Below, piece by piece: positions 43,812 to 55,465 of a DNA stretch of 64,000 nt; the stretch's first letter is position 1; every line of letters starts with the position of its first letter. Where the stretch lies: the NCBI GenBank assembly GCA_037176885.1, contig JAWWNJ010000114.1:310001-374000 (forward strand), given 5' to 3'. The position numbers and the translations under genes were made by a program. The notes beneath the pieces are model-generated. The model was given only the letters and a program-made list of their open reading frames with translations. It made no database searches and was not told the origin of the DNA. The DNA comes from Favolaschia claudopus (Eukaryota; Basidiomycota; Agaricomycetes; Agaricales; Mycenaceae).

Positions 43812-46386
43812 ATGCCTCCGTTTGCCTCCTTCTGCGGTGCTGCCGTCTCCGTTCACTTCGACTCCCAATCAACTCATTCTCGTGTCTCTCTGGACTGGGT
43901 AATCAATCATGGTCTGCGGACTCGAGATTCACAAGTCTCTGGCTCACTGTCGTTGCCCTCCAATTGCGGCGTGATCTCTGGCAACTTCAGCAACGTTTCT
44001 GTGGCCTCTTCTCTGAACTATGATCTTGTTTTGGGCCTTGACTGGGCTCAGTCTACCAACAACTTCCCCTCGGGCATTGTTTGGCATATGTCCAATGGTG
44101 CTGTTGATCTGAGTCAGTTTCGCTCCCCTGCTGTATCATATGGTGTGTCGTGGCCTTTTACTGAATGCTGTCGCTGAAATATCGTTGTAGCTGCTGGGAC
44201 CCACACACCCATGCTGCCCTGCATGGACCCGGTGTCCTCGTCGGTGTCCAGGGGTGGACTCGATGAAATATGTACCCCCTCGCCTTTTGGCGTTGTAAAT
44301 CCACAAATTATAAATGACTTCCCAAATGATAATAACAATAACAATTCCAATAACGATAACGATAACGATAACAACTGTGATATGTCCGATGAGACTCAAA
44401 TGCGTATGCCTTCGCCATCCAATGAATCTTTGTTTGTCCTGCTTTCAGTGGGTGATAAGTCTCGTGTCGTGCAGTATCTTGTTGTGCAAAAAAATGTCCC
44501 TGTCAATCTGTTGAAAGAAATGGCTCCTCGTCATCAAGGTATATCGACAAGACATGCTACGGGTCAGAAAAAAAATGCTGAGACTTTACGCTCTGAATTC
44601 AAATCCCATTCGTGCACTGAATCTTGTCTGGTCCTTCGCTCAGAAGCAACGGCTGCGGGTATTCAACCTCAGGATGTTCTTTCTCTCACTGAAGTCCACA
44701 ACTCTTCGTTAGCTCTTCACCTACGCTCCACACCTCGAAAACGCAAGGCTTCTGACACACTCGAGAATGTACGGAAAGTTCCTCGTCTTTTGAACGACTC
44801 CTCCCTCCATATTGCAAACCAACTTTCCAATCATTCTATCCCAAGAACAAAAAGACGACATTGTTCGAGAATTTCGCGCTGCAACCAATAACCTTGCCCT
44901 CAAGCGTCATGAATGTTCATTCTGTGGTAAACTCGAGCTTGCAACCGATATCAAGATGAGACCGGTAAATGAACTTGACATTTCCGTCTTGAACAGCGCC
45001 GTTGCGAAGCTCCGTGAAACCTGCCATCAGAATGAAATCCAAGCATTTGAACCCTCTTCAATCATCAATCAGGCATATGTCGTCTGCCACCTTTGCGATT
45101 TGAGTGTAACTCGCAAGAAATTCAACTCACTTCCGGTACGCAGTTATGCAAATGGCTTATGGATAGGTAAAATCCCCGATGAACTCAAGGACTTGACATT
45201 CTTGGAAGAACATTGTATTGCTCGGGCACGCGCAACGAAATGCATGTATAAAATCTCACTCGGACCTTCAGGACAGTTTGCTGCTCGAGGGAATGTGTGC
45301 ATCTTACCTCAAGACTCGTCCTCCTTCCTCCAGTCAATGCCCGCTCCTTTATCACAAATCCGAGACGAGGTTTGCGTTATTCTGGTTGGCTCTCCGGATA
45401 CGGAGGTCACTTATGACATGCTACAAAGATTCCCTTTGCTAGTGAGGCGGGAGAAAATTCGGAGAGCATTATTCTGGTTGATAGACCACAACCCGCTATA
45501 CAGCAATCTGGACAAAAATGCTGTTGACTCGAACCTCGATGAATATCCTGTGTCTGATTGTCCCTTTGCGACGGAAGATTTTCTTCGCACCAATTCCTCG
45601 AATAACCAAGGTTCTTCATACACGTCTTATTCTGATCAAGCTAACGCTGAGCTTTTCGAGCAATCTGACACATTTGAATTGACCTCGACAACGCTCGTAG
45701 ATGTTGACAGTATTGGAACGACTTACAAACAGCGAAAGTTGTCTGCACTGCGAATGCTTAAAAGCCAGGAAGCTGGATTTGTCAAGTTTCCATCCGGAGA
45801 CCAACCACTATCAACATCGAAGAATCCTCGAGTTTTCGGATGGCTCTGGCCCACACTTTTCCCCTACGGGGTGGGAATGATTGACAATAATATTGTGCGA
45901 CTCAACTCCGAAGATGGATTCCGCCAAGTCGATACCACTACCCATGTCAGACATTTGTTACAACTTGCTGACCGTCGCTTCCAGACACACAAATCGTTTA
46001 TATTTGTTATGGCAAACATTTTGCAACGCCGTCAGTCCTCGTTTAAGTGTCGGCTTGCCACAAACCGGTCTTGGTTCCCCCTTGTTAAGGAATTGATGTT
46101 GAAGATCGACGCAAAATCTATGGACACTTACCAGACTAAGCTTGAGAAGAACCCATTTGCGAAAGCGGAAACTGACGGTGAAAAGGCCGCAGCGAAGTTG
46201 ATGAAGTATTTGAGCTATGTTTCAGACCATATCCCCGGGTCTGTCGGCGACGTCAACAGCACGAAACACAAACTTCATAGTAAAATTATCTGCCATGGTC
46301 TCCCTCACCTCTTCGACATTGGCGTACGTCTTTTCCAGACAGTTTGGATAAACACGGACTTCGTAAACGAGAAGGACGTCCGGTAG
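43812..46386 (+). pseudogene. Helitron N-terminal protein with retropepsin-like leader
   Basis: A Helitron protein, cut off before its catalytic domains. The first exon starts at the ATG at 43812 and looks like a degenerate retropepsin: VHFDSQSTHSRVSLDWVI stands where an active enzyme has DTGS, and LNYDLVLGLDWAQ gives the ILGxD motif. A 48-base GT-AG intron (44143-44190) leads to a linker with an Asn/Asp run and KRKASD. A one-base frameshift lies at about 44780-44880. The main part (44812-46310) has HECSFCGKL, VCHLCDLS, LEEHCIARARATKCMYKI (DUF6570-like), WLWPTLFPYGVGM and FIFVMANILQRRQ, all typical of the region before the Helitron Rep domain. At GLPH (about 46310) the homology ends and unrelated sequence begins; Rep and helicase are missing. 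Confidence 0.75.
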
Positions 46387-46690
46387 GTTTTCAGGGTCCC
46401 ATGCAGCGATCCATTATTGATGCCCCGATGCATTGAATAAGAAGAACACATACCGAGGCACTTCAACAACCTTTTTCTGGATACGGTCAAAGGTGCAGAG
46501 TTTCTCTTCTACGACGTTCATCTGTTTGAGGTCGAGCATGCCACGGCTGACTTCGTCAGCGTAGTAGTTTGAGATGTGGGGATGCGGAACATTGTGGTAG
46601 ACAATTGGGAGTTGTCGGGGTCGGGCGTACGTATGGTCGGGAGTCGTACTGGGAATGAGACCGATACGAATAGGAGCGCGAATTCTTCAT
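46305..46690 (-). pseudogene. unidentified coding fragment at the Helitron break
   Basis: On the minus strand one frame reads RIGLIPSTTPDHTYARPRQL, then VYHNVPHPHISNYYADEVSR, LDLKQMNVVEEKLCTFDRIQ and KKVVEVP. A possible intron starts at GTATGTG near 46455. A further open piece reads ENLPDVLLVYEVRVYPNCLE. The even, non-repetitive composition looks like a real protein exon pair. I do not recognise it. It starts exactly where the Helitron gene is cut, on the other strand. Confidence 0.4.
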
Positions 46691-46699
46691 GAGAGCCGT

Positions 46700-47030
46700 G
46701 TGTGAGACGAGGACAGAACGAAGTTGGGGATACAAAAGCTCTGAGTACCTTTTTTCAAGACCACCATGTTATATGACCCAGTCTGGCAATGAATCGAGTT
46801 GGCGCCCGACCTGAAGGAAAAAAAAGAGGATTTGCAGTGTTGACGGCAGAGGAAATGAAGCAAGGAAAAGTATGGCTGAAGTCGACTCCAAGGAGCAAAA
46901 CTAGACCCGTAACGCTGGTCTGGGAGCGTGACGACTGGGATCAACAGCAGCGAGCAAGAATCAAGGGCAGGAGTGCACATACAGCGCGATTATCTATGTC
47001 TTATCTTTAGTCTCTCCTAGCCAGACGCTC
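46700..47030. other. no gene seen
   Basis: Short overlapping frames on both strands, no motif, no terminal repeats. Confidence 0.35.
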
Positions 47031-47033
47031 TAT

Positions 47034-47230
47034 GTACAGTGGCCGCAGAAAATACTGCAACACGTGGTTCTGGAGCATTCAGTGTGTCTTTTGGAAAAAT
47101 CGGTCATTTCGAGGGCTTTATTTGGCCGCAAATAGCCTCAAATTGCCGAGGGTTTTACTGGCCGGGGCCATCGGCTTTGATCGGTCTGGCGACCGATTTG
47201 CCATCACCCTTGGAATGGCGGGGTTGCCCA
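47034..47230. repeat. repeat arm, inverted relative to 48635-48780
   Basis: It begins TACAGTGGCCGCAGAAAATA, the form of a TA-type transposon end. From 47092 to 47225 it is the reverse complement of 48640-48775 with few changes. A similar start (TACAGTGGCCGCAAAAAACA) occurs at 48039. The 47231 GC-rich unit interrupts this arm. Confidence 0.6.
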
Positions 47231-47443
47231 ACAAGCTTTATCTCCCTGCCTCCGGCACGGCCGACTCGCTGCGCTCGCCGGCCTCCCTCCGTTCGGTCAC
47301 ACAGCTTGTTGAGGCTGGCCGCCCCAAACCGCGCTGCGCTCGCTCCGCTCGCGACGTCTAGTACGATCTCAACATCTCGACATTGACCCCGTGATTTTCT
47401 GTCAAAAGTCACGCGACTGATGGCCTGGCCCTGTTTTCAAGTA
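47231..47443. repeat. GC-rich repeat, type B copy 3
   Basis: A full-length match to the 43020-43443 units. The left flank GGCGGGGTTGCCC continues the 47034 arm, and the inverted partner at 48635 has the same site without the unit, so this shows an insertion at the arm's edge. Confidence 0.75.
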
Positions 47444-47449
47444 TAGGAT

Positions 47450-48035
47450 AGTGTTTTCTCGTTTTGATGAATGGGCTGGTATGCTGAAATCTGGGATCCG
47501 AAATTGCACAGATCTGACCCTATTCGAGCATACCCTATTCGAGCATACCAGCCAAGACCGGATTCTCACTGGGGCTCAAGAGCACAGCTTATTGTCATGC
47601 TTTTCGGTGACCGCTCTGATAAGGGCCGCCAACTACATAAGTAGTCCCGACAGGTTTCGGGTTTCTGTATATGTTGGTTGTACTTCAAACCTCGAGGCCG
47701 TTCACATGCACACATTGTATGCCTGAAGTATATTTTCAATTTCAATTCCATTAGAGTGCGCGCGGGCCCCTTGGGGCCCATGTAGCACTAATACGTATGA
47801 CAGAGAAGTAGCTAGCTGGCATGGTTATTACTAATAATGTTACGGGAACCCCTGTTTTCCCTTTGAGGCCGGTGGCTGTGGAGGCAAATACGTGTGAAAC
47901 ATGGGTGCATCGGACAAGACGCTTAAGCCGAGAGCTTCCCACAGAGGCCTGCCACGGCGCTGGCGAGCTTCGGCGCCCGTTCGGATGCGTCCGATTTAGA
48001 CGCTCTACAAATAAGACTAGAGGGCACCGAGCTCA
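47450..48035. other. no gene seen
   Basis: Short frames only. A duplicated word CCTATTCGAGCATA occurs at 47519 and 47531. Nothing else supported. Confidence 0.35.
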
Positions 48036-48038
48036 AGT

Positions 48039-48790
48039 ACAGTGGCCGCAAAAAACAATGCAACAAGGTGTTTCGAGTCATTGACGTGGTCTCTGGGCTC
48101 AAACAAAGTGCAGGGGAGTGAAATGAAAATTTTTGAGCGAACGACCCAATTACCATATATGGTAATCGAGCCACAGTGAATTTTTTCATGTGTTTTTTTA
48201 AACCGCACTTTTCAGCGGTGAACCCTACAGGGAAATAAGCATCACAGGATGAAAGTACTCCTAAAGACGATGTCAGCCATATCTTACTTTACCTATTTTG
48301 CCGCCGATTCGAGCTCGTAATGGACGCTGCAAGATGGCCATTTTGGCCTAAAAATGCTAGATTTATTCAAAAAAATGGCCAAAATGACCATCTTCAAGCA
48401 GCCGTTGCGGGTCCAAAACTGTAGGAATCTAGGTGAAGTAACATATGACCGAGGTCGTATTTTCGAGTGCTTTCGACCTATGAAAGCCGTTTTTTGGTAG
48501 GGTGTAGCACTGAAAAGTGCCCTGTTAATAAATCCCTTAAGAAATTCATTTCACTCGAATTACTATATATGGTAATGGGGTAAGTTGCCTTAAAAATATC
48601 ATTTCGCCCTTATTCCGTGTCCAGCAGTCAAAAGACGGCAACCCCGCCCAAGGGTGATGGCAAATCGGTCGCCAGACCGATCAAAGCCGATGGCCCCGGC
48701 CAGTAAAACCCTCGGCAATTTGAGGCTATTTGCGGCCAAATAAAGCCCTCGAAATGACCGATTTTTCCAGCATTGACGCTTCAACCTTGC
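48039..48790. repeat. complex inverted-repeat segment
   Basis: It starts with TACAGTGGCCGC. Internal words ATTACCATATATGGTAAT (48149-48166) and ATTACTATATATGGTAAT (48563-48580) are near-palindromes, and AAATGAAA/TTTCATTT and GCACTTTTCAG/CTGAAAAGTGC pair across the segment. The right part (48635-48780) is the inverse of 47085-47225. Probably a composite of two or more degraded DNA elements. Confidence 0.45.
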
Positions 48791-48799
48791 TTCAACCTC

Positions 48800-49510
48800 A
48801 TGGATAGATATGTCCTACCTATATAGTATGTGTAGTTGCTCAATGGATGTGCTCCCTCTTTTCTTTCTCTCCTCTATGACGTGTATTTTGGTATTTCTTA
48901 CACTTCTAGCCATTTGCTTCAAGGGGTACGCACCGGCAAATGCCGAGACACAGCCTTGACAGGGAGGGTGGGTCCGAGACCTCTTATTTCAGTTTTTGGA
49001 AAAAGTTGCGGAATGCTTCAAAAATGCGTTTTAGATGGTCAGAAAAAAAAGTCAAAAAAATTTGCACTAATATTCGACCATCACCAAGAAATCTGACAGC
49101 GACGGAGCTTGATGCCAAACAGAGTCAACCTTTTACACTGCTTTTGATCTTCTCTTCTTTTCATCTCCGTCTCCCGAGGTCCGTCAGAGTGGCCGTCTTA
49201 TATGAGCGCAATCATGGCGGGAGACGAGGCATGTATCACGACCCATCCACCTCGTATTTGACTGACAGAGCCTACAGCCCGAGACTTCACGATATTGCGG
49301 AGTATGTAAGCGGACAATTAAATATGCACTGTGAGAAGTATTTGTCATGAAATTCAAGATCATCGTCTTGTAATTCAAGATTCCTGACGTTTCGTTAGAA
49401 TACACGTCATGAATTTCAAGACTGGTTTCATGATGCTCCAAAAGTTCTAAAAGTTACAAGGTGTGATACCGCACTCATATTCAACTGTGGGACCACATTA
49501 CAGGATAATG
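48800..49510. other. no gene seen; CATGAAATTCAA-type repeats
   Basis: No coding frame supported. Between 49347 and 49440 the words TCATGAAATTCAAGA, TTGTAATTCAAGA and TCATGAATTTCAAGA recur. The same kind of words appear at 50660-50840, so the two regions may be the ends of one element with the 49515-49887 MITE inside it. Confidence 0.35.
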
Positions 49511-49514
49511 CATA

Positions 49515-49887
49515 TACAGTTGCGGCAAAATCAATTTACTTACTAAATAAGGAAATTCTCGTCAATTCGCTCCTTTCGCTCGTTTTTTTCGAGCGGTAAG
49601 TTGATAAGAATACTAAGAACTGCTGGCCTGTATCCCTGATGTAGGGAAACTGGCGTCTTTGTATTGGTTTCGCCGGGATAACCAGCAACTTTGTCTCATA
49701 AAGTGCAGCCAAAAGCAGTGAGAAACATGACGAATCCGGTTGTTTTTTGTGCGTAGACCGGCTCAACTCCAGGAGTACAGGCCCTTTGTGCCATTTCAAC
49801 GTGCTTGTGGTGGTTTTGCTCTGCGGTAGAGCGAATTTGATGAAAATTTCCTTATTTGGTAAGTAAATTGATTTTGCCGCAACTGTA
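49515..49887. mobile_element. 373-base TA-flanked MITE
   Basis: Left TACAGTTGCGGCAAAATCAA, right the exact inverse; the repeat runs about 43 bases with one change. TA at both edges. The element at 56424-56815 has related ends (TACAGTCGCGGCGAAAT) and size. Non-coding. Confidence 0.85.
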
Positions 49888-49975
49888 ATTCTCTTTCAAA
49901 AAGTGACATAAAAATCTTGAACCTGCATTCACGACGAAACATCACGAATTTCGGCCTCGAAAAACCAGCAAATTT

Positions 49976-50281
49976 TTGTTCAAGTCCTGCAGCCGAGCTG
50001 CCGAGTCAATGACGTCACTTACAGCATTGCTCCACATCCGCAGCACACATATGCTGCGGCCGCGCACGACGCCTCTTGTCTCCCCCCACCATGACCTCCC
50101 TCCAAGTCACCATTGTAGAGCGCCGCCGCCGCCGCCACTCTCGCCAACACACTCTGCTGTAACGGACCACGCCTCCTTCCCTACGTCACCGCCCTCTAGG
50201 ATCAATCCACACCGCCGTACCGAGCTAGATCTCTCTGCAGTGCGCAAGACTCTCAAAGGATTAAGGGGTGGCGAAGGATGA
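49976..50281 (+). other. no gene supported
   Basis: A 101-codon open frame is proline/histidine-rich and starts without an ATG. A CCGCCGCCGCCGCC microsatellite at about 50121-50134 accounts for part of it. I do not regard it as a gene. Confidence 0.3.
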
Positions 50282-50828
50282 GCCGGCATGAAGTGGTTGG
50301 GCAGGGTATTATTGTGAGTGATACTGTGAGAGTGCATTGCAGCTCATTAATGTGCTCTTTCCCTGTCGTGGTAATTTAGCTCTTTGATGACGACAGAGCA
50401 TTCAGTGATCTGTCTAACCCGGTGAGTTGCTTCCCTTCTCTACCTCTTTTTCATTCTCCGTAGTGTGTTTCCGAGCCACGCAAGCTATTAAAGTACGGCT
50501 GATCGTGACGGTGGCGAGATTTTGAAGGTAAGATTATGATACTAGTAGTACTGCAACGGTACTTGAAATATATCCTGTTTTATACCTTTTGCATGGAGGT
50601 TGATAAGAAATAAGGCGTCGGGATAGCTGGCTAGCTTGGTGGTACTTTGGGACGAATCATTGCGAAGATCATGACAAAATGTCATGAAAAAACGTTAGGA
50701 ACGGGCCCACAGTCGTTAGGAATTTTAGGACCGCGGATCATAACGTTTTGTCATGAAATCCGACAAAAGATCATGAAATTCAACACAAATGACGACGAAA
50801 TATCTAACACAAGGTCCTGAACAACATC

Positions 50829-51624
50829 ATGAATTTCAAAACCTTCCCTCTGCACAGTGATGGTCATGGTGGTGATTCGAATTGGGATGGGCACGAGAAA
50901 AGCGCAAAACACATTGCAAAGGCGAAGGCTGCAGCAGGTACCCGATCACTTACATCGTTCTTCTCTGTCGCTCCGAAGGTTTCACGCGCCCCGGCGGCGG
51001 CTTCACGAGTCCTCTCGTTCATCAAGCCCAGAACCTATGGACGATACGACAACTCCAGATCTTCGAGCACTAACTCCCGACGATGACGAAATGCTCCCGA
51101 GCAATCAGCTTCTGGGTAGTACTGCAGGGCAATCACGTACCTCTGACTCTCAGACAGAGGTACAGCCTCTATCTGTACCTCGCTCGCTGGAATCCGAAGA
51201 CCGGGGGCCACTTCCTGATCGTGTCTCGGAAGTCCCTTCAACCGAATCAGTTGCTGGAGGCGTAGATTTCGACAGTGGAGCACAGGCCACCAACGACGAT
51301 GTTCTTTCCACTAGACGACCTCGTCGCACGGTACTCAAACGACGCAAGCCCGTGGACTCAGACGACGAAGCTGCGCCAGAGGAAGGATGTTTTGTTGCAG
51401 ATTGTGACATAAATGGAAACGAACCGATGGTTGAGTGTATTGGGCCAGCATGCAAAAATAAGGTATGTCTTACTGGTTGATTGCAAATTAACACATATTC
51501 AGTAGCAATTTTAGGCGCATCTTTGTTGCGTAGGTCTTCAAAACAAGCCAACGGAATGGTACTGCGATGAAGATTGTCGTGTTAATGCAGGTGGGAGGGC
51601 TCGAAAAAGGCGGCGTGGTGGTTA
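50829..51624 (+). CDS. zinc-finger/PHD-finger protein, transposon-type
   Basis: An early frame (50829-51086) gives SNWDGHEKSAKHIAKAKAAA and SLTSFFSVAPK, resembling the His-containing DNA-binding start of some fungal transposase proteins. A frame change near 51000 leads to a Ser/Pro-rich, acidic linker and a basic RRPRRTVLKRRKP segment. The end is a PHD-like finger: CFVADC, NEPMVECIGPACKNK, then across a 52-base GT-AG intron (51463-51514) AHLCCVGL, TEWYCDEDC and a basic tail RARKRRRGG before TAA at 51622. The Cys/His order fits a PHD finger that binds zinc and, by family, modified histone tails. No catalytic domain lies between, so it could be a shortened transposase or a captured reader domain. 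Confidence 0.6.
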
Positions 51625-51959
51625 AAGTAGTCGTAGAACACTGTATAGAGTCAGTTACCTTCGTGTATGAATGCATTTTGAAGCGTGAATGGCTTTGGAC
51701 CTCGAATTGAACTGGCTTTCGGAGATAAATTACCGCATTAGGCAGGTTTACATAAGCATTACGTAGGGAGCTAGGGTCGGGAAGGTCTTAAGTCACTTTT
51801 CCGACGTCGTGTCGAAAATTTTAAGAGTGCGTACCCCTTGATTTGCTTAGTGGCTTGTTGCAGCTGATTTTTTTTTAGCGCTTAGCATTAGCACTCAACA
51901 TCAGCTTAATCCTCCACATTATCTTCTGTTACTAAATGTATGAGCCAGATCAATCAGTC

Positions 51960-52503
51960 AATGCTTTCTATCAAGCAAAATTAAATTAATAGGTCTACGC
52001 CTCCAAATACTCCACAGCGCATATGAAATGCAGCTCAGGGGCAAGAGCGTGTCAATCGCATTCTGGATAGCCCTGTACACCGGAGATTGCCTGTACAGCA
52101 ACCAAATTTTGTTCAGGTTAACTGGAATGGCCAGCAACTTCAACTTACACCTCGCACAGCTGGCCGAATTGCTGAGATACAGAACACTGGGAATGCCGGT
52201 GCTTTGGCAGGACAGAATGAAGACCAGGATATGCAAAGTCCACCTCCGTCACCAACACCTACACCTCAAGGTCCAGATCCACCTCTGGTGCAGCAGAATC
52301 CTGTACAGCCAGTGCAAAATATAGTACAAAGACAGGGACTCAATGCTCGACCCAATGTTCAAGCTCGAAGAAGACCAGTTGCTAGAGAGCCACATCCTGA
52401 GAATCCTGACCTCTGCTATATTGCACAAGTGGCATTCAATATACAGGATATTCTTACTGAATTTCAATTTCCTGAGCTTTTCAGCAGTTGCATGAGTACT
52501 TAG
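51960..52503 (+). pseudogene. Helitron-derived ORF, C-terminal piece
   Basis: A frame from about 52000 reads PVQQPNFVQVNWNGQQLQLT, a Pro/Gln-rich section (PPPSPTPTPQGPDPPLVQQN) and a tail FNIQDILTEFQFPELF. The tail corresponds to the end of the helicase gene at 13870-13950, with a one-base change of frame before the stop. The upstream part is not helicase. This may be a deleted Helitron in which another sequence is joined to the helicase tail. Confidence 0.5.
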
Positions 52504-52610
52504 AATAGAACGACGAGGGGGCCGCAGTGTACTATGTAGTATGTCATTCAGTAAATTGCATGTACGGACTGAATCAAGCTTCCCCTCCTATGTGCACCAT
52601 TGTCCACATA
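52504..52610 (+). mobile_element. Helitron 3' terminal region, second copy
   Basis: It matches 13951-14058, including the hairpin (52589-52610, stem TATGTG-AC around CATT with one mismatch). Similarity ends just after the hairpin. Confidence 0.6.
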
Positions 52611-52619
52611 CATCATATT

Positions 52620-52994
52620 GCGCCATATGAGGAAGGACTTGTCAGTGCCAGCAGTTCCGTCAACATTGATCAGCAGAGGTGGTGGCTTGGGCCCTGGTTA
52701 ATTGGAATCCAGCCTCTAGAAGTCAGCCATGACCTGCAGGAACACATCTCGCTGTGCGTCCTTCAAGTTCAACTTTCGGTAGTCATGGTCGGGTAGAACT
52801 TGTAGTCCATCATTTGGAGACTCTCTGAATGGAATGTGTCGAATCTAAGGTGTGTCGCGCCGCCGCATCTGTTCTATCCCGTCACACACCAGATACCCCA
52901 GGGCGAATTTGTTTTTCGAAACATAATGTGGTTGACGAGTGCACCACAGTACATAGATTAGGGTTTCTAGGGTGTGGCTCCTTTGCCATTGTCC
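52620..52994. other. no gene seen
   Basis: Short frames only. It separates the Helitron end from the truncated MITE copy. Confidence 0.35.
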
Positions 52995-53595
52995 CACGGA
53001 CTGAGCCGGAATTTTTGCACGCAAATACATCATCAAAGTCTGTTGATCCGGCATCAACTGAGCGAAACTACCGAAACAGGATATTTTCCGGTTCTGCAGT
53101 GACCGATTTCAGGGTAACCCAGGTGCATACGTCGAATGTTCAAGATAAACTCAGCAATTCCACAAGTTGAACCAAGCAAAAAGGTTGAGCCGTTGTAGCG
53201 CTATGACGCGAACAATTCTGCCATTTTGATCAAATTTCGGCACATTCCGGTCAAAATAGCCGAAAACGGCCACTTTGCGCTCGCTGTAGCGCCTTTTTGC
53301 CTGCATATTTTTGCTTGGTCTAACTTGGAGAAATACTCAGTAGACATCAGGCTATAGAATGAGAAAGTTAGCTCTGAGATTGATCGTAATCTGAGCAATC
53401 TGGAAAATCGGATTTTTTGCGTTGTGGCCGGCCTGATGGCGCATCATATTTTGCCGCACAACAAATGCGGTAGAATAATGCCCATTGATTCTACAAACTA
53501 CACTGTAAGTCATTTGAAGCCGAAATGTACTCTATGTCCATTGTTGAGAAATATGGGGAATATCGACCGGACATTTTTTTTGCCGAGTTAGTGTA
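52995..53595. mobile_element. truncated second copy of the 23305-23986 MITE
   Basis: From ACTGAGCCGG onward it follows 23405-23986 with scattered substitutions, and it ends on the same terminus (TTTGCCGAGTTAGTGTA). The left 100 bases including the left terminus are missing. Confidence 0.85.
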
Positions 53596-53599
53596 ATCG

Positions 53600-55460
53600 A
53601 CTCCTCCCCTGACATGGTAGCAAGAGAAAAACAGAACGCAAAGTCAGCGCGTCTCGGGGGTACTTCCTATTTGAGTGCATATTTTCAAAACGGGCAGCCG
53701 TCATCACGCCGACCTGTTCATCATTATCATTGATGGATGTCGCTCCTCGGCGTGACCCCCCGACAAATGCAAGACTTTATATACGTTTGAACGACTATCT
53801 TCAAAAGAGTAAATAAAGTCTTGTTACGAGACTACGGCGGGACGACTCGGCTGACCCGGACTTCTTAGAGCCCAGTGCGTTGGCGGCGGGAGTCGGCCTC
53901 GACCGCTTGTCGCTGCTCAGACTAACTCCGGCTCCGACTCCACCACGGTTCACCGCTATGTATCTGCTCAAGCACTCGCTTCTGGCTCTTCGCTCGCTGT
54001 TCTTGATGGCTTATTCGAGCTGCCGATTTTTCTCTTGATCACCTCCTCCAACATTTTCCTTGTCCGGACTGTCACTACGCGTCTTGCGTTTTTTCCGTGG
54101 AGACAGCTGCTTAATCTTGTCTGCTGCACGCTTCAGGAAATTTGCAGCGCGATCCCGAAGGTGTTTCGGCTTCGCATGAAACCTCTCGCAATCCGTCAGT
54201 TCAGTTTGGCTACCGTTCAATATTCACCAGTTGTGATCCTTAGATTTTTCTAGTCAATTCCTCTTCTGTTCAAACGCCGAAAACTTAATGTTCGGCTCGA
54301 AGTGTACTATTGATTGTTCACTTTGGTCCCAGGCATTCACCTCATGCCCCACCTTGTGCGTTATTCTCTCACTCGGTTTCAATGTCGTATACTAACCTCG
54401 TTTAAGCCTTCCTCCAAGCAACTACAATCATTTATTGATTCCGATCTCTTGTGAGTCTTCCTTCCCCATGTCAAGATACCTTTAACATTCCAACCTTTTC
54501 AATTCGACTGACCGCTCGGGCTTGTCGGCAATTTCGCATACTGCACAGGGCTTCGAGTTCCAACGCATCGATCCATTGAGCAGCAATACAACGAGTCCCT
54601 AATTCCGAAGGTTCAATTGCTTTTTGAGTTCGCTATAACTGTTTTTTACTTTCCAGGTAGCCAGAAGTAAGTCCGATGTTGCTATTGCAGGTCGGTTGCC
54701 ACATTTGAACCGCGATTCATGGACTAGATTGGAATTTGTGCAGCCTTTGATTTCGACCACCTCAAGGAAGTCCAAATTGCAACCGGGAAATGTCTTTTAT
54801 TTATAAGTTACATATATCGACGAGTTCAATATGATTTATTCACTCTTCCTTCGGGCTTCTCGGGCGAACCCGTTGATGTTTGTTTCTGACGTCGAGTAAG
54901 TAGTTTCCTGACTGGTTGACTCCTGCCCCATCTGACTTTGACTAGGAACCCCGTTGACCTATTCAAGCACGGGCAAGACCTGATTCAAGATCAACTCTGG
55001 CCTGAATCAACGGGTACTCAACGAATTAATTTTTGAACTATAGACCAAAACTCTCAGCTTTGTATCCGTTTCATGCTGGAATCACACAACTACACCTTCA
55101 AGCCTATTCCAGCTCCGACTGTCAACCTTGCTTGGTCCCGTGGGGGTCCAAATAAATTTTTATCAAGTGAACTTGATGTACATTCTATTTGACTTCATTC
55201 TAATCATTTCGAGTTCGTATTGATTCGAGGATCAGGCAGCAGGCTGTTCAAGCTGCATGCGAGGTGCTTGCATTCCCATTGATCCCTAAAACATTCCTTT
55301 AGATCTGATTCTATGTCAATGTACGTCCCTTCCCTTTCGCTCTTTACTTCCCTCGCTCTGCCGAACAGTAAGATACTTGAAATTCATCCCTAAACCAAGG
55401 AATTTCCCATTTATGGGTCTGTGACCGGTGGTATCCGGAGTCCACACACCCGCCGAAGCC
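53600..55460. other. no gene supported except one weak exon
   Basis: Mostly non-coding. The single item worth noting is the minus-strand frame at 54011-54220, described separately. Sequence at 54300-55400 is CT-rich with no ORF above 60 codons. Confidence 0.35.
54011..54220 (-). CDS. basic N-terminal exon of a transposase, fragment
   Basis: A 69-codon minus frame ends with RAADKIKQLSPRKKRKTRSD and SPDKENVGGGDQ. This resembles the first exon of the transposase at 39313-41845 (SPKK-type basic segment followed by DKENVEP), in which such a leader precedes the DNA-binding domain. No downstream core was found, so it is at most a relic. Confidence 0.35.
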   Translation of the reverse strand: MNGSQTELTDCERFHAKPKHLRDRAANFLKRAADKIKQLSPRKKRKTRSDSPDKENVGGGDQEKNRQLE

Positions 55461-55465
55461 GGAGA

